64,000 bases of DNA from an uncultured delta proteobacterium (GTDB lineage Bacteria; Myxococcota_A; Polyangia; Polyangiales; Polyangiaceae), in contig CAIVJW010000017.1 in assembly GCA_903906315.1 (NCBI GenBank), positions 1 through 64,000 of the forward strand, given 5' to 3'. The translations under genes and the position numbers were made by a program. Numbering within the stretch: the stretch's first letter is position 1; every line of letters begins with the position of its first letter. This document shows positions 32,834 through 45,524 of the stretch, piece after piece. The notes under the pieces were generated by a model that did no database searches, was not told the DNA's origin, and saw nothing but the letters and a program-made list of their open reading frames with translations.

Positions 32834-32849
32834 GCGCTATCTATAGCGC
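32834..32849 (-). promoter_or_regulatory. Inverted repeat over the kinase promoter -10
   Basis: GCGCTAT-CT-ATAGCGC is a perfect 7-bp inverted repeat 7-22 bp upstream of the kinase ATG. On the minus strand it contains TATAGA, a good -10. A repressor or autoregulator bound here would cover the promoter. Confidence 0.5.
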
Positions 32850-32874
32850 CTGGGGGGCGCGCCGCGAAGCGGCT

Positions 32875-34158
32875 TCACGGCTCGTCGTCGGGATTCGTGG
32901 CCGGCGGCACCGCGGCGCCGGGCGCAGGGGGCGCCGAGACCGCGAGCGCGTGCGCGGCGAAGAAGCGGAGGAGCTGGTCCTCACGCGGCTTGGGCCAGCG
33001 AGCGTGATGCATCGAGCCCTTCGCTTTGGTGCAGCGGTTGCGCACGGTGCAGCTCGGCTCGTCCTCGTTCGCCGCGCCGAGCCTGGCCCACGAGGTCTCG
33101 GCGGACAGGGCGTCGCGCGCGCGGAGCCATCGCTCGACCTCATCGCACGGCGCTGCATCGTCGCACGCGCGGTAGAGCATCAGCGCGGGGGGCGGCGGAC
33201 CGCCGCACGACCAGGCGGCGCGCGGCGCCACCGTCGCGAACGTCGCGAACGCCGCGACCTTGTCGGCGCGGATCATCGAGTACGTCGCAGCCATCGCGCC
33301 GCCCTCGGCGTTGCCGAGAGCGAAGACCCGGCGACGGTCGACGAGGCCCTTGGAGGCCAGCTCCTCGACGAAGTGATCCACGGCCGCGACGTCGACGTTC
33401 GCTTCGCCGGTGAAGTCGGTGTCGAAGACGGATCCGTAGCGCCCGCCCTTCAGCGCGCGGCCCTGCGTCGACAGGATGATGAAGCCGACGTGCGCGGGGT
33501 CGCCGGTCAGGTCGAACCGGGCGGTGAGCTTGCGGAGGCTGGTCTTCTTGTCGACGCTCGTCGGGTCGTCGTCGGGCGCGTGGAAGAACAGGACGAGCGG
33601 CAGCGGCGCGCGCGCCTCGAGGCCCCTCGGCGCGATCACGCAGGCGTAGCGGGGAGATCCGTCCGCGTCGCGCCACTCGAGCACGCGCGCGTCGCGGCAC
33701 GCAGGGCGGCCGAGGAACCGCCGCAGCTCGCGATTGGGCTGGCCCTCCTCGGCCGCGCACACGCCTTCGGACGGGGGCCGCGTGGTCGGCGCGGCGACCG
33801 CGGGCGCGGCTTCGACCCCGGCGTCCGCGCCTTTGCGCCGCTTCTTGCCGCCGGCGTCGCGAGGAGCCCCGCCGTCGCGCGACGCGTCGACGCCCGCGTC
33901 GCGCTCGAAGACCCCGAGGAGATCCCCGCCGTCGACGTCGGACGACGGCGTGTGACAGGCGGCGCCGCTCGCGCCCCCCGCGAGGGAGGCGGCGAGCCCC
34001 AGCGCGATCGCGATCCGGCGACCGCCCGGTCGCGCCGGTCGCCCCGAGGCACCGCGGCGAGGGGCCGACGATCGCAGGACGGGCGCGGCGCGATCGGCGC
34101 AGCGACCAGCACCGCCGACCGTGGCGCGCGTCCCCCCGGGGGTGCTCGTCGGTCGCAC
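32875..34158 (-). CDS. Esterase/PHB-depolymerase-like lipoprotein without nucleophile
   Basis: This 427-residue protein starts at GTG 34158, 6 nt after TAGCGT. A signal region and lipobox (ASGAAC68) are followed by a charged low-complexity linker and an alpha/beta hydrolase domain of the LpqC/PHB-depolymerase type (LPLVLFFHAPDDDPTS, VGFIILSTQG). The nucleophile elbow, normally GLSNGG, reads GNAEGG, with Ala in place of Ser. A His-rich segment (MHHARWP) remains where the catalytic His is expected. It is probably an inactive, binding-type hydrolase relative. The n-region before the hydrophobic core is long (about 48 residues). Confidence 0.75.
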   Translation of the reverse strand: MRPTSTPGGTRATVGGAGRCADRAAPVLRSSAPRRGASGRPARPGGRRIAIALGLAASLAGGASGAACHTPSSDVDGGDLLGVFERDAGVDASRDGGAPRDAGGKKRRKGADAGVEAAPAVAAPTTRPPSEGVCAAEEGQPNRELRRFLGRPACRDARVLEWRDADGSPRYACVIAPRGLEARAPLPLVLFFHAPDDDPTSVDKKTSLRKLTARFDLTGDPAHVGFIILSTQGRALKGGRYGSVFDTDFTGEANVDVAAVDHFVEELASKGLVDRRRVFALGNAEGGAMAATYSMIRADKVAAFATFATVAPRAAWSCGGPPPPALMLYRACDDAAPCDEVERWLRARDALSAETSWARLGAANEDEPSCTVRNRCTKAKGSMHHARWPKPREDQLLRFFAAHALAVSAPPAPGAAVPPATNPDDEP

Positions 34159-34164
34159 GCCGGC

Positions 34165-34170
34165 ACGCTA
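34165..34170 (-). promoter_or_regulatory. -10-like TAGCGT, 6 nt before GTG 34158
   Basis: GC-TAGCGT, then 6 nt, then the GTG start codon of the esterase-like lipoprotein. It has the same geometry as before PepP and the MlaE-like gene. Confidence 0.45.
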
Positions 34171-34336
34171 GCACCACTTCGCCGGCGCCGCGTGAACGCG
34201 GGCCGCATTCCACGCCACGAAGGAGGTGGCGCGCGAGGGTCGTAGGAAGACCGCGCAGGCGCCGTCCTGCCGGGTCGAGTGCCCGGCGCTTTCCCCGCCG
34301 TGCGCACCCGCGACGGCGCAACCGGAGAACTGCGTC

Positions 34337-34951
34337 ATGCGCCCGAGCCATCGAGCCTCGTGGGCGGGCCCTTGGCTCGTCACGGCGACCGTCCTTCTCG
34401 CGTCCGGCGCGGTCGGCCCCACCGCGCGCGCCGACGACGCGACGTCCGCCGCCCTTCGGCGCCCTCGACCGGTCGCAACGGCGACGGCGAGCAAGTCCGC
34501 GGCGCCCCTCGCGCCAGCGCCGATCGCGCCGCCATTGGCGCCCGCCGCGCAGGCGGATCCACCGGCGCCGCCGCCGCCGCCGCTGCCCCTGCCCGCGAAG
34601 GCCGTCGACGAGGCGCCCCGGCGACGCCTCGTGATCGCCTGCCAGGAGGCGGCGATCGCGATCGAGAGCGCCGCGATGACCACGCAGGCGGAGCTGCGCG
34701 CGGCGCGTGCGGGGCGCGACGCCGCGCGCGCCGCGTGCCTCGACGACGCGCTCTCGCAGCTCCACGCGGCCAGCCGCACGGCGCGATCGCTCGTCGACGC
34801 GGTCGTCACGGCGAGCCGACGGGACGACGCCCCGCAGGTCGCGCTCGAGCGCGATCGCCTGGGCGTGGTGGCCGATCGGGCCGCGCGGCTCCGCGTGGGC
34901 GCGGCCGGGTGCGGCGCGGCCGGTGGTGCTCGACGCGACGCGGAGCGGTGA
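34337..34951 (+). CDS. Secreted hypothetical protein
   Basis: This 204-residue protein has a signal peptide (ASWAGPWLVTATVLLASGAVGPTARA). An Ala/Pro-rich stretch with PPPPPPLPLP follows. The C-terminal domain of about 95 residues is helical, Ala/Arg-rich, and has cysteines (LVIACQEAAIAIESAAM, AARAACLDDALSQLHAASRTARS). It may be periplasmic. No family was recognised. ATG 34337 was chosen for the signal peptide. Confidence 0.6.
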   Translation: MRPSHRASWAGPWLVTATVLLASGAVGPTARADDATSAALRRPRPVATATASKSAAPLAPAPIAPPLAPAAQADPPAPPPPPLPLPAKAVDEAPRRRLVIACQEAAIAIESAAMTTQAELRAARAGRDAARAACLDDALSQLHAASRTARSLVDAVVTASRRDDAPQVALERDRLGVVADRAARLRVGAAGCGAAGGARRDAER

Positions 34952-35095
34952 GCGGGCGACCGCTCCGCGCGATCGCCACGAGCGCGCCGTGCGTCGAGCC
35001 TCCAGGGCGGTTTGAACCCACCGCTGGACGAGCGGACGCTCCGATCGGGCTCACCTTGCGGCCCCCGGATCGATGGCTACGCTCGGGCCTACGAC

Positions 35096-35320
35096 ATGGC
35101 ATTCGAGCTGATCATCGGCGCGGCGTTGCTCGGGCTGCTCGCCTTCCAGGGCTGGCTCACGGCGCGCGTGTGGAAGAGTCGCCTCTACGAGCGCAAGCAG
35201 AAGGTGTGGCAGGTGCAGCTCATCTGGCTCGTGCCGGTCATCGGCGCGGGGCTCGTCTTCTCGGTCCTTCAGGACGACGAGCGCTCCGAGCGGCGCCCGA
35301 CCACGCAGCTCAAGAGCTGA
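35096..35320 (+). CDS. Small two-helix membrane protein
   Basis: This 74-residue protein has two transmembrane helices (FELIIGAALLGLLAFQGWLTA and VQLIWLVPVIGAGLVFSVL) separated by a basic loop (RVWKSRLYERKQKVWQ). A charged tail follows. It resembles small phospholipase-D-nuclease-N-terminal/PLDc_N-like helical pairs. TTGCGG (35056-35061) and TACGCT (35078-35083) precede the ATG with 12 nt to spare, a plausible promoter. Confidence 0.7.
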   Translation: MAFELIIGAALLGLLAFQGWLTARVWKSRLYERKQKVWQVQLIWLVPVIGAGLVFSVLQDDERSERRPTTQLKS

Positions 35321-35507
35321 ACGCGCCCGGTCCGGGCGGCGCCCGCGATCGCGCGCCTCGGCACCGCCTCCACCACGAATGCGGCCCCTTTTCGAGGCCC
35401 GCCGACGGGCGAACCGAGGCGCCCGCGGGCGGCGCGGATCGATCCCGAGGTCGGCCGGGATACAGAGCGTTGAGCCACGCAACGCTTCGTCGTAACGTGC
35501 TCGGCCG

Positions 35508-37100
35508 ATGTCGACCCAGGCCCAGGCCAGCTCTCTCCTGACCGGCCCCTTCCCGCCCGGCTCCCTGCGCGCCGAGCTGGAGGCGCGGCGCTCGGCGGGG
35601 CGCGCGTTCTCCGTGCGCGAGGCCACGTCCATCCTCGTGCCGCTCTGCACGCAGCTCGCGGGCCTGCACGAGGCGGGGCAGCGGCTCGTCGTGCACCCCT
35701 CCGTGGTCCGCTATTCTGCGACGACCGGCGCGCAGCTCGTGGCCGGGAACGCGCAGCGCCAGCCGGAGCACCCGCGCGATCGCGCGTGCCTCGCGCGCGA
35801 GGAGCGCAGCGGGAGCGACGGCGACCAGCGTTCGAGCGTCTACACGATCGGCGCGATCCTCTACGAGCTGCTGACCGGCCAGAGCGTCGGCCCCGCCATG
35901 CGCAGGCCGACGGAGCTCGTGCCCGGCCTACCCCCATCCGTCGAGGTGATCCTCGGCAAGGCGCTCGTCGCCGACCCGTCGCATCGGCCACACGACCTGC
36001 ACGCGCTCGCGCAGGCGCTCCACAACCTCGCCCCGGGCGCCTCGGCCGCACCGCCGCAAGCCGACGAGTCGCACCTCGACCACGACACCGACTTCGAGGT
36101 CGACGTGTCGCTCTCGATGCTGCCGCCCCCGCCGACGACGGCCGGCGCCCCCGGCCAGGCGCGCCTCGCGGCGGCGAGCACCGACGCGCCCTATTCCGTC
36201 CCGATCCGCGGCGCGCAGCCGCCGCCGTCGCAACAGGACCCGACGAGGCGGCTCGCCGACCTGAAGGCGGCGCTCGAGTCCGACCCGCGCCCCCGCTACG
36301 TCGTCATCAAGGACGGCATGGACCACGGGCCGTTCTCGGCGGTCGAGCTGCTCCAGCAGATCGCCTCGGGCGTTTTCAAGGTGCACCACGCGCTGCGAGA
36401 CGTGCTCGGCGGCGAGGAGCGCCAGATCAAGGACTGGGACGAGTTCGCCCCGTTCGCGGACCAGACGCAGCTGAACCGCGACATCGCCCACGAGAAGAAG
36501 ACCTTCGAGGCCGTCGTCGCCGCGGAGACGAAGACGACGCGGACGAAGGCCGTCGTAGCCTCGACGGTGGTCGGCGCGCTCGTCGTCGCGATCGGTGGAT
36601 CGTTCGCCTATCGCGGCTACCAGCGGCACCAGGCGGAGCTCGAAGCCCAGGGGCAGCGCGCCGACCAGATCGTCAGCGACGGGTCGCTCGCTCCTTCGGT
36701 CAGCGCCAGGAGCCACGCCGGGCGGCCGATGGGTGGCGGTCCGCGCGCGGCCGGAGGCGGAAACTACCCGATCCTGTCCGGCTCGATGAGCTGCGAAGGC
36801 GCGCAGGCCCGCTACGTCGAGGAGTACAAGATGGGCAACGAGACACCGCCCGACCTCACGGCCGGCGCGTACGGCGCGGTGCTGAACAAGGGCGGGTACC
36901 TCAACGCGTGCGGCGTGCCGCAGAGCACGGAGGTCAACATCTGCGCGGCCGTGCAGAACGGGCGCGCGGTCGGGGTGACCGTCACGACGAGCCCGCCGAA
37001 CCCGGGCGTCTCGTCGTGCATCGCGGCGCAGGTCCGCGGCCTCCCCTTCCCTTCGCACCCGCGCCTCGACGTCGCCCGCACGACCTTCGCCGCAAACTAG
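35508..37100 (+). CDS. Transmembrane pseudokinase with GYF_2-like domain
   Basis: This 530-residue protein begins with a truncated kinase C-lobe (about 35-175): LCTQLAGLHEAGQ, then LVVHPSVV where HRDLKPEN should be, no DFG, SSVYTIGAILYELLTGQ (alpha-F region, usual Asp lost) and a final DPSHRP. The N-lobe is missing, so it cannot be an active kinase. Residues about 263-318 (YVVIKDGMDHGPFSAVELLQQIASG) match a GYF_2/DUF4339-like module. One transmembrane helix (VVASTVVGALVVAIGGSFAY) leads to a periplasmic TonB/AgmX-like domain with Cys pairs. The next gene starts after a 1-nt gap. Confidence 0.82.
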   Translation: MSTQAQASSLLTGPFPPGSLRAELEARRSAGRAFSVREATSILVPLCTQLAGLHEAGQRLVVHPSVVRYSATTGAQLVAGNAQRQPEHPRDRACLAREERSGSDGDQRSSVYTIGAILYELLTGQSVGPAMRRPTELVPGLPPSVEVILGKALVADPSHRPHDLHALAQALHNLAPGASAAPPQADESHLDHDTDFEVDVSLSMLPPPPTTAGAPGQARLAAASTDAPYSVPIRGAQPPPSQQDPTRRLADLKAALESDPRPRYVVIKDGMDHGPFSAVELLQQIASGVFKVHHALRDVLGGEERQIKDWDEFAPFADQTQLNRDIAHEKKTFEAVVAAETKTTRTKAVVASTVVGALVVAIGGSFAYRGYQRHQAELEAQGQRADQIVSDGSLAPSVSARSHAGRPMGGGPRAAGGGNYPILSGSMSCEGAQARYVEEYKMGNETPPDLTAGAYGAVLNKGGYLNACGVPQSTEVNICAAVQNGRAVGVTVTTSPPNPGVSSCIAAQVRGLPFPSHPRLDVARTTFAAN

Positions 37101-37101
37101 C

Positions 37102-37902
37102 GTGCAGGACCCGCCGACGTCCTATTCGCGCCAGGGCCGGAGCAGCCTGCCGGCGGGCCCGATCAAGATCCGCATCGAGCAACTCCACAAGCAGTTCAAC
37201 GCGATGCCGGTGCTGCGCGGCGTGGACCTGGACGTCCCCGAGGGCTGCCTCTACGGCCTCATCGGCCCGGGCGCCTCCGGCAAGAGCGTGCTGCTCAAGA
37301 TGATCAGCGGCCTGATGCGGCCGGAGCATGGTCGCGTCCTCGTCGAGGGGCGCGACGTGCACGCGATGACGGAGCTCGATCTGGCGACGTTCCGGCTCAA
37401 GTTCGGGATGCTGTTCCAGAACAACGCGCTCTTCGACTACATGACCGTCGGCGAGAACATCGCGTTCCCGCTGCGGCGCCTCTTCGATCTCAGCGAGGAC
37501 GAGATCGCCGCGCGCGTGGCCGACCGCCTGAAGGTCGTGTCGCTGCCCGGCTACGAGGACCGCATGCCGTCGGGCCTCTCGGGCGGCCAGAAGAAGCGCG
37601 TCGGCGTCGCGCGCGCGACGGTGACCCAGGGCGAGATCGTCCTCTACGACGAGCCCGCGGCGGGGCTCGACCCGGTCACCTCCCAGCGCATCTTCGAGCT
37701 GCTCCGCGCCGAGCAACGCGCGGCGGGCTCCACCGTCATCATGGTGTCGAGCGACCTCGACCGGCTGCTGACCGTGACCGACCGGGTCGGCATGCTCTAC
37801 CGCGGTCGCCTCATCTTCGACGGGACGACCGCCGAGGCGAAGTCGAGCGACGATCCGCGCGTGAAGCAGTTCGTCCACGGGCTGACCGAAGGCCCGCTGT
37901 AG
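37102..37902 (+). CDS. MlaF-like ABC transporter ATPase (orphan)
   Basis: This 266-residue ABC ATPase of the Mla/Mce lipid transporter type starts at GTG 37102, one base after the pseudokinase stop. Walker A is GPGASGKSV, the signature LSGGQKKRV and Walker B LYDEPAAGLD are canonical, but the H-loop reads MVSSDLD, with Ser where MlaF has His (VSHD). No permease or Mce gene is adjacent. It may serve the MlaE-like permease at 18382-19239 or a permease elsewhere. Coupling to the pseudokinase suggests control by it. Confidence 0.88.
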   Translation: MQDPPTSYSRQGRSSLPAGPIKIRIEQLHKQFNAMPVLRGVDLDVPEGCLYGLIGPGASGKSVLLKMISGLMRPEHGRVLVEGRDVHAMTELDLATFRLKFGMLFQNNALFDYMTVGENIAFPLRRLFDLSEDEIAARVADRLKVVSLPGYEDRMPSGLSGGQKKRVGVARATVTQGEIVLYDEPAAGLDPVTSQRIFELLRAEQRAAGSTVIMVSSDLDRLLTVTDRVGMLYRGRLIFDGTTAEAKSSDDPRVKQFVHGLTEGPL

Positions 37903-37924
37903 CGCCGCGGCGGGTCACGCCGGG

Positions 37925-38803
37925 CTACACGAAGTGGAACCACTGCGTCGGGTGGTCGCGCAGAAAGCTCTCGAACGCGGTCACGAGCTGCTGGGCGGCG
38001 GCGTCGAGCTGCGACGGCGAGGGCCGCCTCGGTAGTCGGATGGGCGCGCTCGCGATGGCCTCGTATTCCATGAAGCCGATCCGGCGGGTGAACACGGGCA
38101 GGACGGGTGCCCCGCTCAGCGCGGCGATCTGGAGCGGGCCCTCCGGCACGTCCCAGGGCGCGCCGAAGAGCTGCACGGTGCGCGCGCGCACGCCGGGCGG
38201 GACGCGGTCCATCTGCATCGCCACGACGGCGCCGCGCTTGAGGTGGTGCAGGAGCCCGATGGCGCCGAGCGGGTCGTCGCCGACGTGGACGACCTTCACC
38301 CCGGTGCGCAGCCGCATCTCGTCCTGCAGCGCCCGGGCTCGCGCGTCGCGCTCGGGCGCCATCACGACGACCACCTCGCCGGCGTGCACGCCCCGCAGCA
38401 CGGGGCCGGCGACCTCCCAGCCGCCGGTGTGGGCCGTCGCGATGACGACGCCCTTCCCCTCGGCCGCGCAGCGAAAGTAGTTGTCCACGCCGCGCGATCG
38501 CGACGCGAGGGGATAGCGGCCGGTGCCGAGCAGGAGCGCCTCGGTGAGGCACGAGGCGTAGTTGCGGAAGACCGCGGCGACGTCCGCGAGCTCGAGCAGC
38601 GGGTGGCGCGGGCCGAGGACGCGGCGCAGGTTCGCTCGGACGAGCTCGCGCTTCTCGGGGAGGACCGCGCCGAACGCGAGGCCGAAGAGCGGCGGGCTGT
38701 ACCGGACCCAGGCTTCGGGGCCGAACTGGACCCCCGCGAGCATCGCCTTGCGCCAGAGCGCGGAATCGGGGCGCAGCAGATCGGGGACCGGAATGCGCCA
38801 CAT
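37925..38803 (-). CDS. LpxL/HtrB-like acyltransferase
   Basis: This 292-residue protein belongs to the lipid A acyltransferase family (LpxL/LpxM). The catalytic motif HTGGWE (HX4E) is followed by MQMDRVPPG, VPEGPLQIAALSGAPVLPVF and the terminal HPTQWFHF, all at family positions. An N-terminal amphipathic or transmembrane region anchors it to the inner membrane. It probably adds a secondary acyl chain to lipid A or another glycolipid. It converges on the MlaF-like gene with 22 bp between. TATGAG lies 8 nt before the ATG. Confidence 0.88.
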   Translation of the reverse strand: MWRIPVPDLLRPDSALWRKAMLAGVQFGPEAWVRYSPPLFGLAFGAVLPEKRELVRANLRRVLGPRHPLLELADVAAVFRNYASCLTEALLLGTGRYPLASRSRGVDNYFRCAAEGKGVVIATAHTGGWEVAGPVLRGVHAGEVVVVMAPERDARARALQDEMRLRTGVKVVHVGDDPLGAIGLLHHLKRGAVVAMQMDRVPPGVRARTVQLFGAPWDVPEGPLQIAALSGAPVLPVFTRRIGFMEYEAIASAPIRLPRRPSPSQLDAAAQQLVTAFESFLRDHPTQWFHFV

Positions 38804-38865
38804 GGCGCGCCCTCATACCGCAAAGCGGAAGGATGGGCGCGCCATTCGTCGGCGCGTTCGCGCCC

Positions 38866-39546
38866 CTACTTCTTGCCGGGCGGCTTCGCGCCGGTCGGCG
38901 CCGGCGGCGCGGTCGGCTTCGCGGACGGGGCGGCCGTCGGCGCACCCGGCGGCGCGCCGGTCGCGGGCTTCGTCGTCGGCTGCGGCGGCGGCGGCGGGAC
39001 CTTCGACGTGGCGGCGGCCTTGCTGCCCCCCTTGGTGCCCGTCTTGGGCGGACCGAACTTCGGCCGCGCGGCCGGATCGGCGCCGCCCGGCAGGCAGTAC
39101 TTGAGCGCCCCACTGTCGGAGATGCGCTCGCACAGCTTCATCCCAGCAGGGCAGTCGTCCGCGGTCGCGCACCACTTCGAGCAGATGCCGGGAGCCGTGT
39201 CCTCGCCGACCTTGTGCAGGCAGTTGCCGTTGGCGCAGTCGTCGCCCTGCTGGCAGCCGCCGTTCGGCGGCGCGCCCAGGTTCTTGCTGCAGACGCCCGA
39301 CGCCGGCGCCGTCGCGTGACAGACGTACTCGCCGCCGCAATCGCGGTCGTAGGTGCACGACTTCGAGCAGATGTTGCCCTGGTCCGAGCACGTCATCGAC
39401 TCGCAGTCCAGGTCCTCGGCGCAGGTCTCGCCGAAGGCCTTCTTCGGCTTCGGCTTGCAGCCCTCGACCGTCGCCACGAGGCCGGCCGCAAAAAGGAGCG
39501 CCAGCACCGCACCACCCACTCGCCGAACACGACCTGCGTCTCTCAT
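38866..39546 (-). CDS. Cysteine-rich lipoprotein with Pro-rich tail
   Basis: This 226-residue protein has a signal peptide and lipobox (VEGC). Residues about 40-150 hold repeated EGF-like spacing (CAEDLDCESMTC, CTYDRDCGGEYVC, CQQGDDCANGNC, CATADDCPAG). The tail is Pro/Thr/Ala/Lys-rich. This is a myxobacterial type of surface lipoprotein. GGGGAGAG is a strong ribosome-binding site about 5 nt before ATG 39546. Related Cys-patterns occur in the proteins at 5217-5615 and 62582-63229. Confidence 0.8.
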   Translation of the reverse strand: MRDAGRVRRVGGAVLALLFAAGLVATVEGCKPKPKKAFGETCAEDLDCESMTCSDQGNICSKSCTYDRDCGGEYVCHATAPASGVCSKNLGAPPNGGCQQGDDCANGNCLHKVGEDTAPGICSKWCATADDCPAGMKLCERISDSGALKYCLPGGADPAARPKFGPPKTGTKGGSKAAATSKVPPPPPQPTTKPATGAPPGAPTAAPSAKPTAPPAPTGAKPPGKK

Positions 39547-39711
39547 GGTCTCTCCCCTGTTGAGGACTCTTGCCCGTGTATCACAGCCGCGATCGCGACA
39601 GGGGGTCCGCGCGCCGGGGCGCGGGCACTTCGGCCCGCCCCGCCGGCCGGTCGGCGGCCGCCGAGAAGGGCGAAGTCGGTCGCCGTTCCGGCTAAGCTCG
39701 CGGGCACCGCG

Positions 39712-42276
<2,565 letters not shown>

Positions 42277-42428
42277 CGGACGGATCGCGGGACGAGGCGA
42301 CCGCGCCAAAGGCGCCACGATCGCCAACGGATCGGAGCCCGTCGATCGGCGCCGATCGGCCGCGAAGCGCCGACCGAGGGCGGCGAGCGGCGCGTCGGGC
42401 CTCGCCTTGCTATGGTTGCGGGGCTGCC

Positions 42429-42752
42429 ATGGCCCAGGATCCCAAAGAGCGAGAAGACCGCGAGGGCGAGCTCGTCACCGAGCGCAAGGGCAAGGTCGCC
42501 AAGCCCCGCCGGTTCAAGGTCGTCCTCCACAACGACGACTACACGACGATGGAGTTCGTCATCCTCGTGCTGATGAGGTTCTTCCACCGGAGCGAGACCG
42601 AAGCGACGCACATCATGCTGAGCGTGCACCACAAGGGGCACGGCGTCGCCGGCCTCTACACGAAGGACGTGGCGGAGACGAAGGTCGCCGAGGCCTCGGA
42701 CTACGCCACGGAGAACGGCATGCCCCTGAAGCTCACCGCGGAGCCGGAGTGA
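42429..42752 (+). CDS. ClpS adaptor for ClpA
   Basis: This 107-residue adaptor delivers N-end-rule substrates to the ClpA unfoldase. The binding region is VVLHNDDYTTMEFVILVLMRFF, and the C-terminal part (HKGHGVAGLYTKDVAETKV) is typical. The ATG at 42429 follows TATGGT with a 12-nt gap. The stop codon is 2 nt before the clpA start codon, so the two are co-translated. Confidence 0.96.
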   Translation: MAQDPKEREDREGELVTERKGKVAKPRRFKVVLHNDDYTTMEFVILVLMRFFHRSETEATHIMLSVHHKGHGVAGLYTKDVAETKVAEASDYATENGMPLKLTAEPE

Positions 42753-42754
42753 CG

Positions 42755-45016
<2,262 letters not shown>

Positions 45017-45030
45017 CGCCCGCGACGCCG

Positions 45031-45456
45031 TCAGTTCAGCGAGTGCGGCATCGCGAGTTCGAACCTCGCGATGTCGGCCTCGAACGTGCGGCCATCGAGC
45101 CGGACCATGTGATAGGTGCCGACCATCGAGCCGCGGGGCGTGTCGAGCACGCAGCCGCTGGTGTACTCGAAGTGGTCGCCCACCTTGATCGTCGGTTGGT
45201 GGCCGACGACGCCCGGGCCGCGCACCTCCTCGACCTTGCCCGAGCCGTGCGTGATGACCCAGTGGCGGCTCTCGAGCTTGGCGGTCTCGGTGCCCTCGTT
45301 CGCGATGCGGATCGTGTACGCGAAGACGTACTTGTGACCGGCAGGCGACGACTGCGACGGGACGTACACCGTCGAGACGGTCACCCGGATGCCTTGCGTG
45401 ATGGCGGTGGACGTCGACACGACGTACGACGTGCCACGCGTGAAGCCCGCGCACAA
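45031..45456 (-). CDS. ApaG-domain protein
   Basis: This 141-residue ApaG protein has the domain GHKYVFAYTIRIANEGTETAKLESRHWVIT followed by VVGHQPTIKVGDHFEYTSGCVLDTPRGSMVGTY. The fold is a fibronectin-III-like beta sandwich; E. coli ApaG affects cobalt resistance. The start codon is uncertain: TTG at 45456 has GAGGCGAGG upstream, while GTG 45420 gives 129 residues, closer to the family's length. It lies convergent with clpA, with 14 bp between. Confidence 0.92.
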   Translation of the reverse strand: MCAGFTRGTSYVVSTSTAITQGIRVTVSTVYVPSQSSPAGHKYVFAYTIRIANEGTETAKLESRHWVITHGSGKVEEVRGPGVVGHQPTIKVGDHFEYTSGCVLDTPRGSMVGTYHMVRLDGRTFEADIARFELAMPHSLN

Positions 45457-45524
45457 GCCCCTCGCCTCGCGGCGAGCGGGGCGGCGCGGTTGACAGATCG
45501 TCGCGCCGTCCGCAGGTTCGGCGC

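Noticed and set aside
45490-45518. TTGACA-N17-CAGGTT promoter of the rhomboid gene
   Set aside because: The -35 is perfect but the -10 has almost no match to TATAAT, so it is mentioned only in the gene entry.
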